From: an uncultured Nitrosospira sp.
GTDB lineage: Bacteria; Nitrospirota; Nitrospiria; Nitrospirales; Nitrospiraceae
DNA: 64,000 bases
Direction: 5' to 3'
Assembly: GCA_900696515.1 (NCBI GenBank)
Contig: CAADGK010000133.1
Location: forward strand, 1 to 64,000
Below, piece by piece: positions 8,555 to 19,299 of the stretch (positions are counted from its first letter, which is position 1; the number at the start of each line of letters is the position of its first letter). The notes under the pieces are model-generated. The model made no database searches. It worked only from the letters and a program-made list of their open reading frames with translations, and was not told where the DNA came from. A program made the translations under genes and the position numbers.

Positions 8555-9031
8555 TCAACATTCCTCGAATTTGATCTCCACGACTTCGTACTCAACCGTC
8601 TTGACCGGAGTCGTCACTTCGACAAAATCGCCGACACGTTTCCCGATCAGCGCACGTCCGACAGGGGACTGCACTGAAATCTTGTTGAACTTCATGTCGG
8701 CTTCGTCTTGTCCGACCAACATATACTGTTTCTTGGTTTGCGATTCCTGCTCGACGACCAAGACCGTGGCACCAAAAACAACCGTCTCGCTGGTACGCCC
8801 GGTTATTTCTACAATGCGCGCGTCAGCGATCTTCCCCTCCAGTTCGGAGATTCTGGACTCAATGAACCCTTGGCGCTCTTTGGCGGCATCATATTCTGCA
8901 TTCTCACTGAGATCGCCATGCGCCCGCGCTTCGGCAATCGCTTCGATCACCTTCGGACGCTCGACTTTGCGCAGTCGGCCTAATTCAGCCTGTAACGCTT
9001 CATAACCTTTCTTGGTGATTGGTGTGGGCAT
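8555..9031 (-). CDS. greA: Transcription elongation factor GreA
   Basis: Stimulates transcript cleavage by backtracked RNA polymerase. The ATG at 9031 follows GAGGAG by ten bases and gives 158 residues, the standard GreA length; the track start at 9049 is a TTG overlapping carB. The N-terminal coiled coil runs from ITKKGYEALQAELGRLRKVERPKVIEAIAEARAHGDLSENAEY, with the tip acidic residues DLSENAEYDAAKE, then the C-terminal FKBP-like domain with SPVGRALIGKRVGD. Lies 14 bases after carB. Confidence 0.97.
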   Translation of the reverse strand: MPTPITKKGYEALQAELGRLRKVERPKVIEAIAEARAHGDLSENAEYDAAKERQGFIESRISELEGKIADARIVEITGRTSETVVFGATVLVVEQESQTKKQYMLVGQDEADMKFNKISVQSPVGRALIGKRVGDFVEVTTPVKTVEYEVVEIKFEEC

Positions 9032-9045
9032 GCTCCGGTTACTCC

Positions 9046-12000
9046 TCAACTACGTTCGGCCTGATGATACTCCTGCACTGTGCGGATCGATAGATCCTTT
9101 TTCAGAATCGCCTCGATCGCCATGGTCGCGGCATGGGCCCCTCGCATCGTCGTGAAATAGGGGATCCCCCTATGCAGCGCTTCTCGCCTGATGGCAAGCG
9201 AATCCACGTGCGCGGAAGCCGTCCGCACCGTATTGACGACCAGGGCCACCGAACCGTTCTTAATGTGATCAACGATATGCGGTCTGCCTTCGGCCACTTT
9301 ATTCACGACCTCCACGGGAAGGCCATGCTCCCGTAGATAGCCGGCGGTCCCGCTCGTTCCCTGAATTCGCATCCCCAGTTGGCTCAACGCCCTCCCGACT
9401 TCGAGCGCGGCTGGACGATCCGAGGCTTTCACGCTAATGAAAACCGTTCCGGACGTCGGCAACACTGCCCCTGCTCCGGCCTGGGATTTGGCAAACGCCC
9501 ACCCAAAATCTTCATCAAGACCCATGACCTCCCCTGTCGATTTCATCTCCGGTCCAAGGAGCACGTCGACTCCGGGAAACTTGTTGAAGGGGAACACCGC
9601 TTCCTTGACCGAGAAATGCGCAGGCACCGGTGCCTCGGTAAATCCCAGCTCCTTCAGCGTTCGCCCCATCATCACCTTCATGGCCAACTTCGCAAGTGGC
9701 ACGCCGATGGCTTTGCTGACGAAGGGAACGGTTCGGGATCCTCGTGGATTGACCTCCAACACATAAATCGTTTCCCCTTTGACGGCAAACTGGGCATTCA
9801 TGAGTCCCACCACTCCGAGTTCCTTGGCCAACATGCACATCTGCCGTTCAATCTCGGCCACAAGAGGCTTCTCAAGGGTATAAGGAGGAAGTGAGCAGGC
9901 TGAATCACCAGAATGGACTCCAGCCTCTTCGATATGCTCCATAATGCCCGCGACGACGACGGTTTTCCCATCGGATATCGCATCGGCATCGACTTCGATC
10001 GCGTCTGCGAGATACTTGTCAATCAATACCGGATGATTGGGCGACGCCTTGACCGCCGACTGCATGTATTCCAACAGACCGGTTTCGTCATAGACAATCT
10101 GCATGGACCGTCCGCCCAACACATACGACGGACGCACCATGACCGGATAACTGATCTGCCTGGCAATCTGCACCGCTTCCTCGACGGAGCGAGCCGTCCC
10201 GCTCTCCGCCTGACGCAAGCCGAGCCTACTCAACAGTTCACGGAATCGCTCACGATCCTCGGCCAGATCGATGGCGTCAGGACTGGTACCGAGAATCTTG
10301 ACGCCGGCCATCGAGAGCGGAAGGGCGAGTTTCAACGGCGTCTGTCCCCCGAATTGCAGCACCACGCCGATCGGCTGTTCCCGATGCACAATATTCAGCA
10401 CATCCTCATGCGTCAGCGGCTCGAAGTAGAGGCGATCGGAGGTATCGTAATCCGTACTCACGGTTTCCGGATTACAGTTCACCATGATCGTATCGATCGC
10501 TTCTTCCCGAAGCGCCATGGCTGCATGGACACAGCAGTAGTCGAACTCGATACCCTGTCCGATACGATTAGGCCCCCCACCAAGAATAACGACCTTCTTT
10601 CGATCGGACGGCCTTGCTTCGCACTCATGGCCATAGGTGGAATAGAGATACGGCGTCTGAGCCTCAAACTCGGCGGCACAAGTATCGACTCGTTTATAGA
10701 TCACGCGCCGTTCCCGATGTTCCGTGCGCGCCTTCGCCACCATCTCGGCTTCACAGCCCAGCAAGTGAGCAATGCGATCATCAGAAAACCCGAGTTCCTT
10801 GGCTTCCCAGAGGAGTCCTCCGCTCAAACACCCGACCGGATTGGTCGCATGGCCGACAAGAGTCCGCTCAAAATCCACCAGCTGCCTCACCTGGTCCAAG
10901 AACCAGGGATCGACTTTCGTCGTCGCGAACAATTCTTGGTCGGTCAGCCCCAGGCGCATGGCGTCGGCCAGGTACCACAGTCGCTCGGGTACTGGCGTGC
11001 GTAGTACTCTCTCAAGTTTCTCGATGGCCGCCGAACGATCGAAGCCCATCGGCACACCACGATCCAGGCCAAACCGCGACACCAACCCGTTCAGATTCAA
11101 TTCCAACGAACGAATCGCCTTCTGCAACGACTCTTTAAATGTCCGTCCGATCGCCATCACCTCACCGACCGACTTCATCTGCGTCGTCAAAGTCGGATCG
11201 GCTCCCTTAAACTTCTGGAAGGCAAATCGGGGAATCTTCACCACGACGTAATCGATCGCCGGTTCGAAGGAGGCCTTGGTCACACCGGTGATATCGTTCG
11301 TGATCTCATCGAGCGTGTATCCGACGGCAAGCTTGGCGGCAATCTTAGCGATTGGAAACCCGGTCGCCTTCGATGCCAACGCCGAACTTCTGGATACCCG
11401 GGGATTCATTTCAATGACGACCATCTCACCATTGGCCGGGTTGATACCGAATTGGATATTCGATCCTCCCGTGTCGACTCCGATCTCCCGAATGATACGC
11501 AGCGCCGCATCCCGCATTCTTTGATATTCTTTATCCGTCAAGGTCATCGCCGGCGCCACGGTGATGCTGTCACCGGTATGGACCCCCATCGGATCAAAGT
11601 TTTCGATGGGACACACGATGACGACATTGTCCTTCAGGTCACGCATGACCTCCAGTTCATATTCTTTCCAACCGATCACCGACTCCTCGATCAGCACCTG
11701 GCTCACCGGACTCATGGCCAGGGCCCAGTCGATCAACCGCTCGAACTCCTCACGGTTGTACGCAATGTTTCCACCCGTCCCCCCCATCGTGAACGAAGGG
11801 CGAATGATCGCCGGAAACCCGACGGTCTCCACAATCGCAAGAGCCTCCTGTCTGTTGTGTGCCGTCCCGCTCTTCGGCACACGGAGCCCGATTCGCTGCA
11901 TGGCCTGTTTAAACGCTTCTCGATCCTCTGCCTTATGAATCGCGTCCGCCGATGCACCGATAAGGACGACTCCATACTTCTCGAGGACGCCTCGTTTGAC

Positions 12001-12306
12001 CAAGCCCATCGTGGTATTTAACGCCGTTTGCCCTCCCATGGTGGGGAGCAGGGCATCAGGACGTTCTCGCTCGATGACTTTTTCAACCACATCCAACGTA
12101 ATCGGTTCCACATAAGTCCGATCGGCCATCTCAGGATCGGTCATGATCGTGGCCGGGTTGCTGTTGATGAGAATGACCTTATAGCCTTCGGCTTTGAGGG
12201 CTTTGCAGGCCTGTGTACCGGAATAATCGAATTCACAGGCTTGCCCGATCACGATTGGGCCTGATCCGATCATCAGAATGGATTGGATATCCGTGCGTTT
12301 TGGCAT
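9046..12306 (-). CDS. carB: Carbamoyl-phosphate synthase, large subunit
   Basis: Makes carbamoyl phosphate from bicarbonate, ammonia (from CarA) and two ATP for pyrimidines and arginine. The 1086 residues show the expected internal duplication: two ATP-grasp halves beginning [22 protein letters not shown] and [22 protein letters not shown], and a C-terminal MGS-like allosteric domain (from about residue 940, [23 protein letters not shown]) where UMP/ornithine effectors act in relatives. The pyrimidine attenuator at the head of the operon would control it. carA is two genes upstream, separated by sppA and an M48 protease, an unusual split. Confidence 0.98.
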   Translation of the reverse strand: MPKRTDIQSILMIGSGPIVIGQACEFDYSGTQACKALKAEGYKVILINSNPATIMTDPEMADRTYVEPITLDVVEKVIERERPDALLPTMGGQTALNTTMGLVKRGVLEKYGVVLIGASADAIHKAEDREAFKQAMQRIGLRVPKSGTAHNRQEALAIVETVGFPAIIRPSFTMGGTGGNIAYNREEFERLIDWALAMSPVSQVLIEESVIGWKEYELEVMRDLKDNVVIVCPIENFDPMGVHTGDSITVAPAMTLTDKEYQRMRDAALRIIREIGVDTGGSNIQFGINPANGEMVVIEMNPRVSRSSALASKATGFPIAKIAAKLAVGYTLDEITNDITGVTKASFEPAIDYVVVKIPRFAFQKFKGADPTLTTQMKSVGEVMAIGRTFKESLQKAIRSLELNLNGLVSRFGLDRGVPMGFDRSAAIEKLERVLRTPVPERLWYLADAMRLGLTDQELFATTKVDPWFLDQVRQLVDFERTLVGHATNPVGCLSGGLLWEAKELGFSDDRIAHLLGCEAEMVAKARTEHRERRVIYKRVDTCAAEFEAQTPYLYSTYGHECEARPSDRKKVVILGGGPNRIGQGIEFDYCCVHAAMALREEAIDTIMVNCNPETVSTDYDTSDRLYFEPLTHEDVLNIVHREQPIGVVLQFGGQTPLKLALPLSMAGVKILGTSPDAIDLAEDRERFRELLSRLGLRQAESGTARSVEEAVQIARQISYPVMVRPSYVLGGRSMQIVYDETGLLEYMQSAVKASPNHPVLIDKYLADAIEVDADAISDGKTVVVAGIMEHIEEAGVHSGDSACSLPPYTLEKPLVAEIERQMCMLAKELGVVGLMNAQFAVKGETIYVLEVNPRGSRTVPFVSKAIGVPLAKLAMKVMMGRTLKELGFTEAPVPAHFSVKEAVFPFNKFPGVDVLLGPEMKSTGEVMGLDEDFGWAFAKSQAGAGAVLPTSGTVFISVKASDRPAALEVGRALSQLGMRIQGTSGTAGYLREHGLPVEVVNKVAEGRPHIVDHIKNGSVALVVNTVRTASAHVDSLAIRREALHRGIPYFTTMRGAHAATMAIEAILKKDLSIRTVQEYHQAERS

Positions 12307-12325
12307 GGTAATCTGCTAACCGTGG

Positions 12326-13285
12326 TTAACCGGATGGAAGTTCTGGACCAATTGGTGGGTGATAGGGAGCCGGAACAGGGCCCTGATTCTCCTGAGTGGC
12401 ATGATAGTACTTCATGGCTTCAGGAAGCCAGGCTTCGATCTGATTGATGCGCGCCAAATCAGAGGGATGCGTGGACAAAAATTCGGGAATCGTATGCTGA
12501 GATCGGAAACAGACTTTATCAATCATCTGTCGAGGACACCCACTCATTCGTTCCCAAAATGGAACTGCTTCTCGAGGATCGTACCCGGCCTGCGCCATCA
12601 GCTTGAGCCCGATGTAATCGGCTTCTGATTCCTGTTTTCGACCGAATGGTAACGACACCCCGACGCCATAGGCACTCATCGCCGCAATTGCCGCATCCGG
12701 TCTGCCGGCTGCTGCTCCGGCCGCCAACGCACCGACCTGACCGATGGTTTCCAGAATGCTCCGACTATACCGTTCTGCTCCATGTCGTTGGAGGGCATGC
12801 GCCACTTCATGGCCGATCACGGTGGCCAAGCCGTTTTCATTCTTGGTAATCTTCAAAATCCCCGTGAAGACCGCGACCTTTCCACCGGGCAGGGCAAACG
12901 CGTTGATCGTGCGATCGTCTCGAATGATCGCAAATTCCCATTGATATTCCGGTTTATTCGCGACGGCGGCGATCCGATTCCCCACCCTGTTGACCAACTC
13001 ATTCAGCTCAGGATCGTCGCTTACCGGTGCTTTCCGAAGCAGCTCCCGATAGGCGCCCACCCCCATTGCCATTTCTTTTTCTTCGGAAATGTAAATAAAC
13101 TGATCCCGTGCCGTCCCCGGAGCTCTCACGCATCCGCTCACGACTGCAACCACGGTTCCCATGGACCCCATTGTCAGAAGACTCGAGAGCCTCATGGCTC
13201 TGCGAACACCCCCAAGTAACAACGTCCGACGACCAACGGGCGTCGAGAGCAATCGGTCGATCTTGTGGTCCGACGGCTGCACCAT
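12326..13285 (-). CDS. M48-family metalloprotease, probable lipoprotein (LoiP/BepA-like)
   Basis: Zinc metalloprotease of the envelope-quality-control type. The HEVAHALQRH motif holds the HExxH zinc site, and ESEADYIGLKLMAQAGYDPREA supplies the third ligand and the following helix. The N-terminus carries a long twin-arginine-like charged stretch (GRRTLLLGGVRRAMRLSS) before a hydrophobic segment and VVSGC, a plausible lipobox. Start ATG with GGAG six bases upstream. 319 residues, no C-terminal TPR, hence closer to LoiP than to full-length BepA. Lies between sppA and carB in the pyr operon. Confidence 0.88.
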   Translation of the reverse strand: MVQPSDHKIDRLLSTPVGRRTLLLGGVRRAMRLSSLLTMGSMGTVVAVVSGCVRAPGTARDQFIYISEEKEMAMGVGAYRELLRKAPVSDDPELNELVNRVGNRIAAVANKPEYQWEFAIIRDDRTINAFALPGGKVAVFTGILKITKNENGLATVIGHEVAHALQRHGAERYSRSILETIGQVGALAAGAAAGRPDAAIAAMSAYGVGVSLPFGRKQESEADYIGLKLMAQAGYDPREAVPFWERMSGCPRQMIDKVCFRSQHTIPEFLSTHPSDLARINQIEAWLPEAMKYYHATQENQGPVPAPYHPPIGPELPSG

Positions 13286-13353
13286 CTGTCACTCCTACCG
13301 CACTCTCCCGCTTCATTCTAACACCAGCCACACCATCGGCATCTTTCTTTTTC

Positions 13354-14304
13354 CTAAGGCATCCACAGGTACATAAACTGGGGAGTTCCCCCGCGCACGA
13401 CAGCGCCAAGATCAAAATCAGCCAGACTGGCAAGCCCGCTCGGTGCAACCAGTTTCGAGTACACGTTGTTCGAATACTCACCTGGACGTTGATAGGTGAC
13501 GACACGGGCTTCTGTCAGGCCGGCTTGTTTCTTCGCGACCTCGACAGCATCTTCAAGGTAGCCGATCTCATCAACCAAACCGGCCTCCTTTGCTTGCTCC
13601 CCGGTATAGATACGCCCGTCAGCCAGCCGCTTGATTTGCTCCATCGGCAGATTGGAACGCCCCTCCTGCACGATGCTCAAGAAGCGCTGATAAAACGAAT
13701 CGATCAATCCTTGGAAGATGGCTCGTTCTTCCGTCGTCATGGTTCGAAAGGGTGACCCCATATCCTTGCGGGGACCTGAGGTTACGGCCGTTGCTTCGAC
13801 CCCGATTTTCTCAAGCAGCCCTTTGGCATTAACTGTGAGCATGATGACACCGATACTTCCGGTGACGGACGACGGATGTGCGAGAACCTTATCGGCTGCC
13901 GCCGCAACATAGTAGCCCCCCGAAGTCCCGAGATCCATGATGGAGGCAACAATGGGAATTTTCCGATTGGCTTTGAACGTCTTCAATTCGTGATAAATAA
14001 TGTCCGAAGCCGTCACAGTCCCCCCGGGTGTGTTGATACGCAACACAACGGCTTTGATCTGATCATCCTTCGCGGCTTTCGTCAGTTGCTCCTTGACGTT
14101 CGCAATCATGCTCGGAGTCTGCCGGAACAAGCCTTCTTTCTCCTGCGAGCTAATCATCCCTGAAATTTCGACCAACAGCACTTTCGATTTACCGGTTCCA
14201 TCGACCTGCGCTTCTTGTAGAGGCCCCTGACCGGGAAAGGGCGGAAGATTGATACAACCGGACAGCAAGAGCCCGATCACGCCGACGACAACGCGATTAC
14301 ACAT
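13354..14304 (-). CDS. sppA: Signal peptide peptidase, S49 family (SppA, short form)
   Basis: Membrane-associated serine protease that degrades cleaved signal peptides. The track start at 14352 lies inside carA; the ATG at 14304, seven bases after GGAG and overlapping the carA stop, gives 316 residues. An N-terminal lipobox, LLLSGC (Cys17), suggests lipidation. The S49 domain shows [13 protein letters not shown], the catalytic serine region [26 protein letters not shown] and the lysine in [11 protein letters not shown] (Ser/Lys dyad). The short form without the duplicated N-terminal half resembles Bacillus SppA. Confidence 0.92.
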   Translation of the reverse strand: MCNRVVVGVIGLLLSGCINLPPFPGQGPLQEAQVDGTGKSKVLLVEISGMISSQEKEGLFRQTPSMIANVKEQLTKAAKDDQIKAVVLRINTPGGTVTASDIIYHELKTFKANRKIPIVASIMDLGTSGGYYVAAAADKVLAHPSSVTGSIGVIMLTVNAKGLLEKIGVEATAVTSGPRKDMGSPFRTMTTEERAIFQGLIDSFYQRFLSIVQEGRSNLPMEQIKRLADGRIYTGEQAKEAGLVDEIGYLEDAVEVAKKQAGLTEARVVTYQRPGEYSNNVYSKLVAPSGLASLADFDLGAVVRGGTPQFMYLWMP

Positions 14305-15469
14305 AATGCTTCTCCATACGCCGCACAAATTCACCGAACAAGTAGGCGGCATCGTGCGGTCCGGGTGCCGCTTCCGGATGGTATTGGACCGAGAAGACCG
14401 GATGCTCTAGGGAAGCCATTCCTTCAATCGAACAGTCATTCAAGCTGACATGTGTCAGCGCCAGTCGTCCGTACCGTGTATCAATCACCGGCGGGACCTT
14501 CGGTACATCGACAAATGCCGTAGGAGCCTCCACGGCAAAATTATGGTTCTGCGACGTGATTTCAACTTTCCTTGTTCGAAGATCCATCACCGGATGATTC
14601 GCTCCATGGTGGCCGAACTTCAGTTTATAGGTCTTGAGTCCAAAGGCGAGGCCCAGGATCTGATGCCCCAAGCAAATCCCGAAGATCGGATAGCGACCGA
14701 TCAGTTGCTCTACCGCCTGTGCCGCATAGGGAACACCTTCCGGATCTCCCGGACCATTCGAAAGAAAAATTCCGTGAGGTTTGAGAGCCTCGACCGCTTC
14801 AGCGGACGTGGCGGCAGGCACGACAGTTACATCACAACCAACATCGACCAATCGTCTTAGAATGTTATATTTGATCCCGAAATCATAGGCAACAACCCGC
14901 CAGCGAGAATTCCTTCCAGCCTCTTGCCTGCTTGGCCACGGGGCCCAATCACCGGTCCCAGTCGTCCAATCATAGGAATGCGCACAGGTCACTTCGGCGG
15001 CAAGATCTCGCCCGACGATACCGGGTGCCTGTCTGGCTCGCCCAATCGCCCGTTCATGGTCGAGGTCAAGATGCGTAATACAGCCTTGTTGCGACCCATG
15101 CTCACGCAAATGCCTTGTCAACGCCCTGGTATCGATCCCCTCAATGGCGACAACGTGAGTCTCTGCCAACGATTCGTGAAGCGTCTGCTTACCCCGCCAG
15201 TTACTGACCAATCGGCTCGCTTCATGCACGACAAACCCTTCGGCCCAGGCTCGACGGGATTCCACATCTTCGGGCGTCACGCCATAGTTCCCGATCTGTG
15301 GACAGGTCATCGTGATGATCTGTCCCTTGTACGACGGATCACTCAGTATTTCCTGGTAGCCGGTCATGGCCGTGTTAAACACTACTTCACCGACCGTTTC
15401 ACCTTCGTAGCCAAGCGCACGGCCTTCGAAGACCATTCCATCCGCCAATGCCAAAACCGCTTTTTTCAC
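14297..15469 (-). CDS. carA: Carbamoyl-phosphate synthase, small (glutaminase) subunit
   Basis: Class I glutamine amidotransferase subunit that supplies ammonia to CarB. 390 residues, normal for the family. The N-terminal CPSase domain is followed by the GATase domain with [15 protein letters not shown] (nucleophile Cys266) and the His/Glu pair in [13 protein letters not shown]. The start overlaps the preceding DUF4149 stop by four bases and the end overlaps sppA, so translation is coupled through this stretch. Confidence 0.98.
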   Translation of the reverse strand: MKKAVLALADGMVFEGRALGYEGETVGEVVFNTAMTGYQEILSDPSYKGQIITMTCPQIGNYGVTPEDVESRRAWAEGFVVHEASRLVSNWRGKQTLHESLAETHVVAIEGIDTRALTRHLREHGSQQGCITHLDLDHERAIGRARQAPGIVGRDLAAEVTCAHSYDWTTGTGDWAPWPSRQEAGRNSRWRVVAYDFGIKYNILRRLVDVGCDVTVVPAATSAEAVEALKPHGIFLSNGPGDPEGVPYAAQAVEQLIGRYPIFGICLGHQILGLAFGLKTYKLKFGHHGANHPVMDLRTRKVEITSQNHNFAVEAPTAFVDVPKVPPVIDTRYGRLALTHVSLNDCSIEGMASLEHPVFSVQYHPEAAPGPHDAAYLFGEFVRRMEKHYV

Positions 15470-15975
15470 GATTGCCTTCCGTCGTCAAGCATACGTTTCG
15501 CCCTGATCCCAATCAGCAGAACACCGAGCACTAAGCTGATCATATACAGCGATCGAATCGGCAACAGCACACGGAAGAATGCTTCGAACGCCGCCTTCTT
15601 GGCGCCTTCATCTTTTGTTGCAAAGGCCTGTGCCTGAAGCGCCGCCGCATCAGGATGCAACACCAGAATGATCAACGCCGCGATCACCACCATCGTGGCC
15701 AATACAATGACTTCGCTCACACGAACCATCACACGAGGCTCACCGCTCCACCACCGGCCTAACAATGCCACAGCGAAAATGCCGCTGGCCCCGATCATGA
15801 ACCGATGATATCCTTCAAACGCACGCGTCAGGAACATCCCTCCGGAGTCTTGTCCTCCAAACGTATTGAATACCGCCGGAATCACCGCGCCGCTCAGCAC
15901 AATCATCCCCCCGACCCACACTGCCAGGGCTACCCCCTCGAGCGTAAGACAACAGATCATCCCCCAACGGGACAT
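15466..15975 (-). CDS. DUF4149-type integral membrane protein
   Basis: A small membrane protein with about four hydrophobic segments ([71 protein letters not shown]), a pattern matching the DUF4149/TMEM205-like family. Biochemical function is not known. The start is uncertain: the track start at 16023 overlaps pyrC, and 15975 (MSRWGMICC) is used here, giving 169 residues. It sits between pyrC and carA and is translationally coupled to carA (ATGA overlap). Confidence 0.7.
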   Translation of the reverse strand: MSRWGMICCLTLEGVALAVWVGGMIVLSGAVIPAVFNTFGGQDSGGMFLTRAFEGYHRFMIGASGIFAVALLGRWWSGEPRVMVRVSEVIVLATMVVIAALIILVLHPDAAALQAQAFATKDEGAKKAAFEAFFRVLLPIRSLYMISLVLGVLLIGIRAKRMLDDGRQS

Positions 15976-15988
15976 GCACCGCACGACA

Positions 15989-17275
15989 CTACCGCTCCAC
16001 TCGGCTGGCCTCAAATACCACACGGCCGCCTACGATCGTGGTCAATACGCGCCCTTTCACCTTCCAACCGACAAACGGTGTGTTTCGGCTCTTGGATCGA
16101 AACTTCGACGGATCGACCTCCCACTGTTCCTGCTGGTCCACGATGGCGACATCGGCGTCCGCACCCACCGCCAATGTGCCTTTTTTGAGTCCGAATGCGG
16201 CTGCGGGAGCGGACGTGAGTTTCTGAACGGCTTGCTCGATCGACAGCACCCCTTCCTCCACTAATCCCAACGTCAGCGCAAGCGCGGTTTCAAGTCCGAC
16301 AATTCCAAATGGAGCCTCGGTAAAATCTTGCTGCTTCTCCTGAGTCGCATGGGGAGCATGATCCGTTGCGATCACGTCAATCGTACCGTCACGTAATCCG
16401 TCCCTGATCGCCTGGACGTCGGTCCATGTCCGCAAGGGCGGATTCATTTTGGCATGCGTGTTGTAACCGCGGACCAGTTCTTCGGTCAGCGTGAAGTGGT
16501 GCGGACAGGCTTCCGCCGTCACAGGGATCCCGCGAGCCTTTGCCTCTCGTACCATCCTCGCCGACCCGGCCGTGCTGATATGGGCCAGATGCAATCGAGC
16601 CCCCGTCAGTTCAGATAGCGACAGATTGCGCGCCACCATCACATCTTCGGCTGCCGCAGGGATACCGGGCAACCCAAGCTCGGTTGAAATCAACCCCTCG
16701 TTCATACAACCGCCTTCGGCAAGATGGAGATCCTCACAGTGGTCAACGACGGTGAGGTCAAACGCCGATGCATACTCCATCGCACGCCGCATCACCAAAC
16801 TGTTCATCACCGGCTTCCCATCATCTGAGATCGCCACGCATCCGGAACGCCGCAAGTCGCCGATTTCAGCCAGTTCCTTCCCTTCGGACCCTTTGGTGAT
16901 TGCACCGATCGGCAAGACATTCGCGAGACCGGCCAGCCGCGCCCGTTCCAAAATAAACTCGGTCACGGCTTGATTGTCGTTCACCGGACTTGTATTGGGC
17001 ATGCAGCAGACGGTCGTAAAGCCTCCCGCCACGGCTGCCGCGCTGCCGCTTTGGATGGTTTCTTTATATTCGAATCCCGGCTCTCGAAAATGCACGTGCA
17101 GATCGACGAATCCCGGCAGGACCAGCTTTCCCTCTGCGTGAATCGTCCGAGCACCGACAGGAACGGAGAGCTGTGGTCCCACAGCCGCGATCTTCCCGTC
17201 TTCGATGAGTACATCGGCTATTCCGACAAACCGACCGGGATCGATGACCCGACCGCCCTTAATCACAATCGACAC
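15989..17275 (-). CDS. pyrC: Dihydroorotase
   Basis: Third step of de novo pyrimidine synthesis, reversible cyclisation of carbamoyl aspartate to dihydroorotate. 428 residues of the class I (PyrC/hydantoinase-like) type. Metal ligands are visible in VDLHVHFREPGFEYKE (HxH), VDHCED, HLAHIST and the catalytic ATDHAPH. The start is GTG at 17275 with AAAGGG seven bases upstream. A 116-bp gap separates it from pyrB and contains no recognisable gene. Confidence 0.97.
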   Translation of the reverse strand: MSIVIKGGRVIDPGRFVGIADVLIEDGKIAAVGPQLSVPVGARTIHAEGKLVLPGFVDLHVHFREPGFEYKETIQSGSAAAVAGGFTTVCCMPNTSPVNDNQAVTEFILERARLAGLANVLPIGAITKGSEGKELAEIGDLRRSGCVAISDDGKPVMNSLVMRRAMEYASAFDLTVVDHCEDLHLAEGGCMNEGLISTELGLPGIPAAAEDVMVARNLSLSELTGARLHLAHISTAGSARMVREAKARGIPVTAEACPHHFTLTEELVRGYNTHAKMNPPLRTWTDVQAIRDGLRDGTIDVIATDHAPHATQEKQQDFTEAPFGIVGLETALALTLGLVEEGVLSIEQAVQKLTSAPAAAFGLKKGTLAVGADADVAIVDQQEQWEVDPSKFRSKSRNTPFVGWKVKGRVLTTIVGGRVVFEASRVER

Positions 17276-17391
17276 GATATACCCTTTCTACAATTGGCCG
17301 AATTCGATGATCTGACGACCTAGCAAGCGATCCTCTCTCCTTGCAAGCTCCGTTGGCGGCTCAGCCAGTCCACCGCTCACCAGATCATCGG

Positions 17392-18327
17392 TCAGGAATT
17401 GGCTCCCGACACGAGGTAGAGGATTCCCATTCTCACTGCGACACCATTGGCCACTTGGTCCAAGATCACCGACGATAAACTATCGGCGACATCCGGAGCA
17501 ATCTCCACACCACGATTGATGGGACCGGGATGCATCACGATGGCAGCGGAGTCGGCCAACTTCACGCGTTCGGCAGTGAGCCCGTAGAGTCGCGAATATT
17601 CTCGGATCGAAGGAAACTGTGCACGCCCTTGCCGCTCCAATTGAAGCCGCAGCATCATGATGACATTCACGTCGCGCAAACCTTCGTCCATATTGGAGTA
17701 CACCTTCGCCCCTAGTCTTTCGACACCCCACGGCATCATCGTCGGCGGCCCCACCAATCTGACCTCGGCGCCGAGTTTGATGAGCGCATAAATGTTCGAG
17801 CGAGCGACGCGGCTATGCGACACGTCACCGACAATCGCCACGCGTAACCCTTGAAAATCCATCCCTCGTTGCCGAATCGTATAGAGGTCAAGCAACGCTT
17901 GCGTCGGATGCTCATGCCAGCCATCGCCTGCATTGATGACCGACGACTTTACTCCCTGAGCCAACGTTTCGGCGGCGCCGGCCGAGGAATGACGCAGTAT
18001 GATAATGTCCGCCTGCATCGCTTCGATGTTTCTCGCCGTATCGAGCAATGTTTCCCCCTTCACCACACTACTGGAAGAGGGGGCGAAATTGATCACGTCG
18101 GCGCTCAGCCGCTTGGCCGCCAATTCAAAGGACGTCCGCGTCCTCGTGCTCGGCTCAAAAAACAGATTGACGACCGTTTTCCCTCTGAGCGCCGGGACTT
18201 TCTTGATCTCGCGGCCCGTCACCTCCTTGAAGGAGTCGGCAGTGTCCAACATAAGCCTGATCTCGTCGACCGATAAGGGAGCGAGACTCAACAGATCTTT
18301 GCGCTTTAAGCTCATGGAACCCTCCAT
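17392..18327 (-). CDS. pyrB: Aspartate carbamoyltransferase catalytic subunit
   Basis: Condenses carbamoyl phosphate and aspartate. 311 residues. Carbamoyl-phosphate site [19 protein letters not shown], loop SSSVVKGET, and [11 protein letters not shown] near the C-terminus. The gene begins ten bases after pyrR; the pyrR stop region (AGGATGA) serves as its ribosome-binding site. An alternative ATG four codons in has GGAGGG at close spacing. No pyrI regulatory subunit is seen nearby, as expected for a PyrR-controlled operon. Confidence 0.97.
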   Translation of the reverse strand: MEGSMSLKRKDLLSLAPLSVDEIRLMLDTADSFKEVTGREIKKVPALRGKTVVNLFFEPSTRTRTSFELAAKRLSADVINFAPSSSSVVKGETLLDTARNIEAMQADIIILRHSSAGAAETLAQGVKSSVINAGDGWHEHPTQALLDLYTIRQRGMDFQGLRVAIVGDVSHSRVARSNIYALIKLGAEVRLVGPPTMMPWGVERLGAKVYSNMDEGLRDVNVIMMLRLQLERQGRAQFPSIREYSRLYGLTAERVKLADSAAIVMHPGPINRGVEIAPDVADSLSSVILDQVANGVAVRMGILYLVSGANS

Positions 18328-18337
18328 TCCATGATCG

Positions 18338-18922
<585 letters not shown>

Positions 18923-19014
18923 TCAGCTAACAGCGATCGGCTCTCAGCCACCAACTCGAAAGGGAACTGAAGGCTGACGGCTGAATGCTGAGAGCGAGCC
19001 CTGTTTTTAGACAT

Positions 19015-19048
19015 AAAAAAACCTCCTCACCAGGTATGGCAAGAAGGT
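19015..19048 (-). terminator. Intrinsic terminator in the pyr leader (attenuator)
   Basis: In the minus-strand RNA, ACCUUCUUGCC pairs with GGUGAGGAGGU over 11 positions (some G-U), with the loop AUACCU, and is followed by an uninterrupted U-tract. It lies about 110 bases upstream of pyrR and downstream of the promoter, so it must be read through for operon expression. Its 5' arm CUUCUUGCC is exactly complementary (with G-U) to GGCAAGGAG in the upstream PyrR motif, which provides an antiterminator. Confidence 0.88.
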
Positions 19049-19091
19049 CGATTGAAAACCAATTTGAGTCGGAAGACTACCCACCGAGCAA

Positions 19092-19113
19092 CTCCTTGCC
19101 CACCTCACTGGAT
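19092..19113 (-). promoter_or_regulatory. PyrR-binding RNA element (anti-antiterminator)
   Basis: Minus-strand AUCCAGUGAGGUGGGCAAGGAG closely matches the conserved PyrR-binding loop consensus (AUCCAGAGAGGcu-GCAAGG type). By analogy with Bacillus, UMP-bound PyrR would hold this hairpin, free the terminator arm and stop transcription. Located between the pyr promoter and the terminator. Confidence 0.88.
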
Positions 19114-19132
19114 GAGCATTAAAGGTTGGGCT

Positions 19133-19161
19133 ATCCTACTGAGTCATTGGCACTCTGTCAA
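19133..19161 (-). promoter_or_regulatory. Sigma-70 promoter of the pyr operon
   Basis: Minus strand TTGACA (perfect -35), 17-base spacer, TAGGAT. The start of transcription falls about 13 bases before the PyrR motif, giving a leader of about 220 nt before pyrR. The 18908-19010 part of the leader is rich in AGCTGA/GGCTGA-type inverted units. Confidence 0.8.
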
Positions 19162-19299
19162 GATTCGTCACGGTGTTCTCCCACACTCATACCTCATCCG
19201 TGGAAAGACGGCCACGACGTGCTGTACCCCAAACAACAGGCAATGCGATGAGGTATGCAGGAATGGCGCTGCACTGAGGAGATGGGAGATTCCGGTTGA

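Noticed and set aside
9913-11004. 363-aa plus-strand ORF
   Set aside because: Antisense to carB; residues show no domain, and carB is complete and conserved on the other strand.
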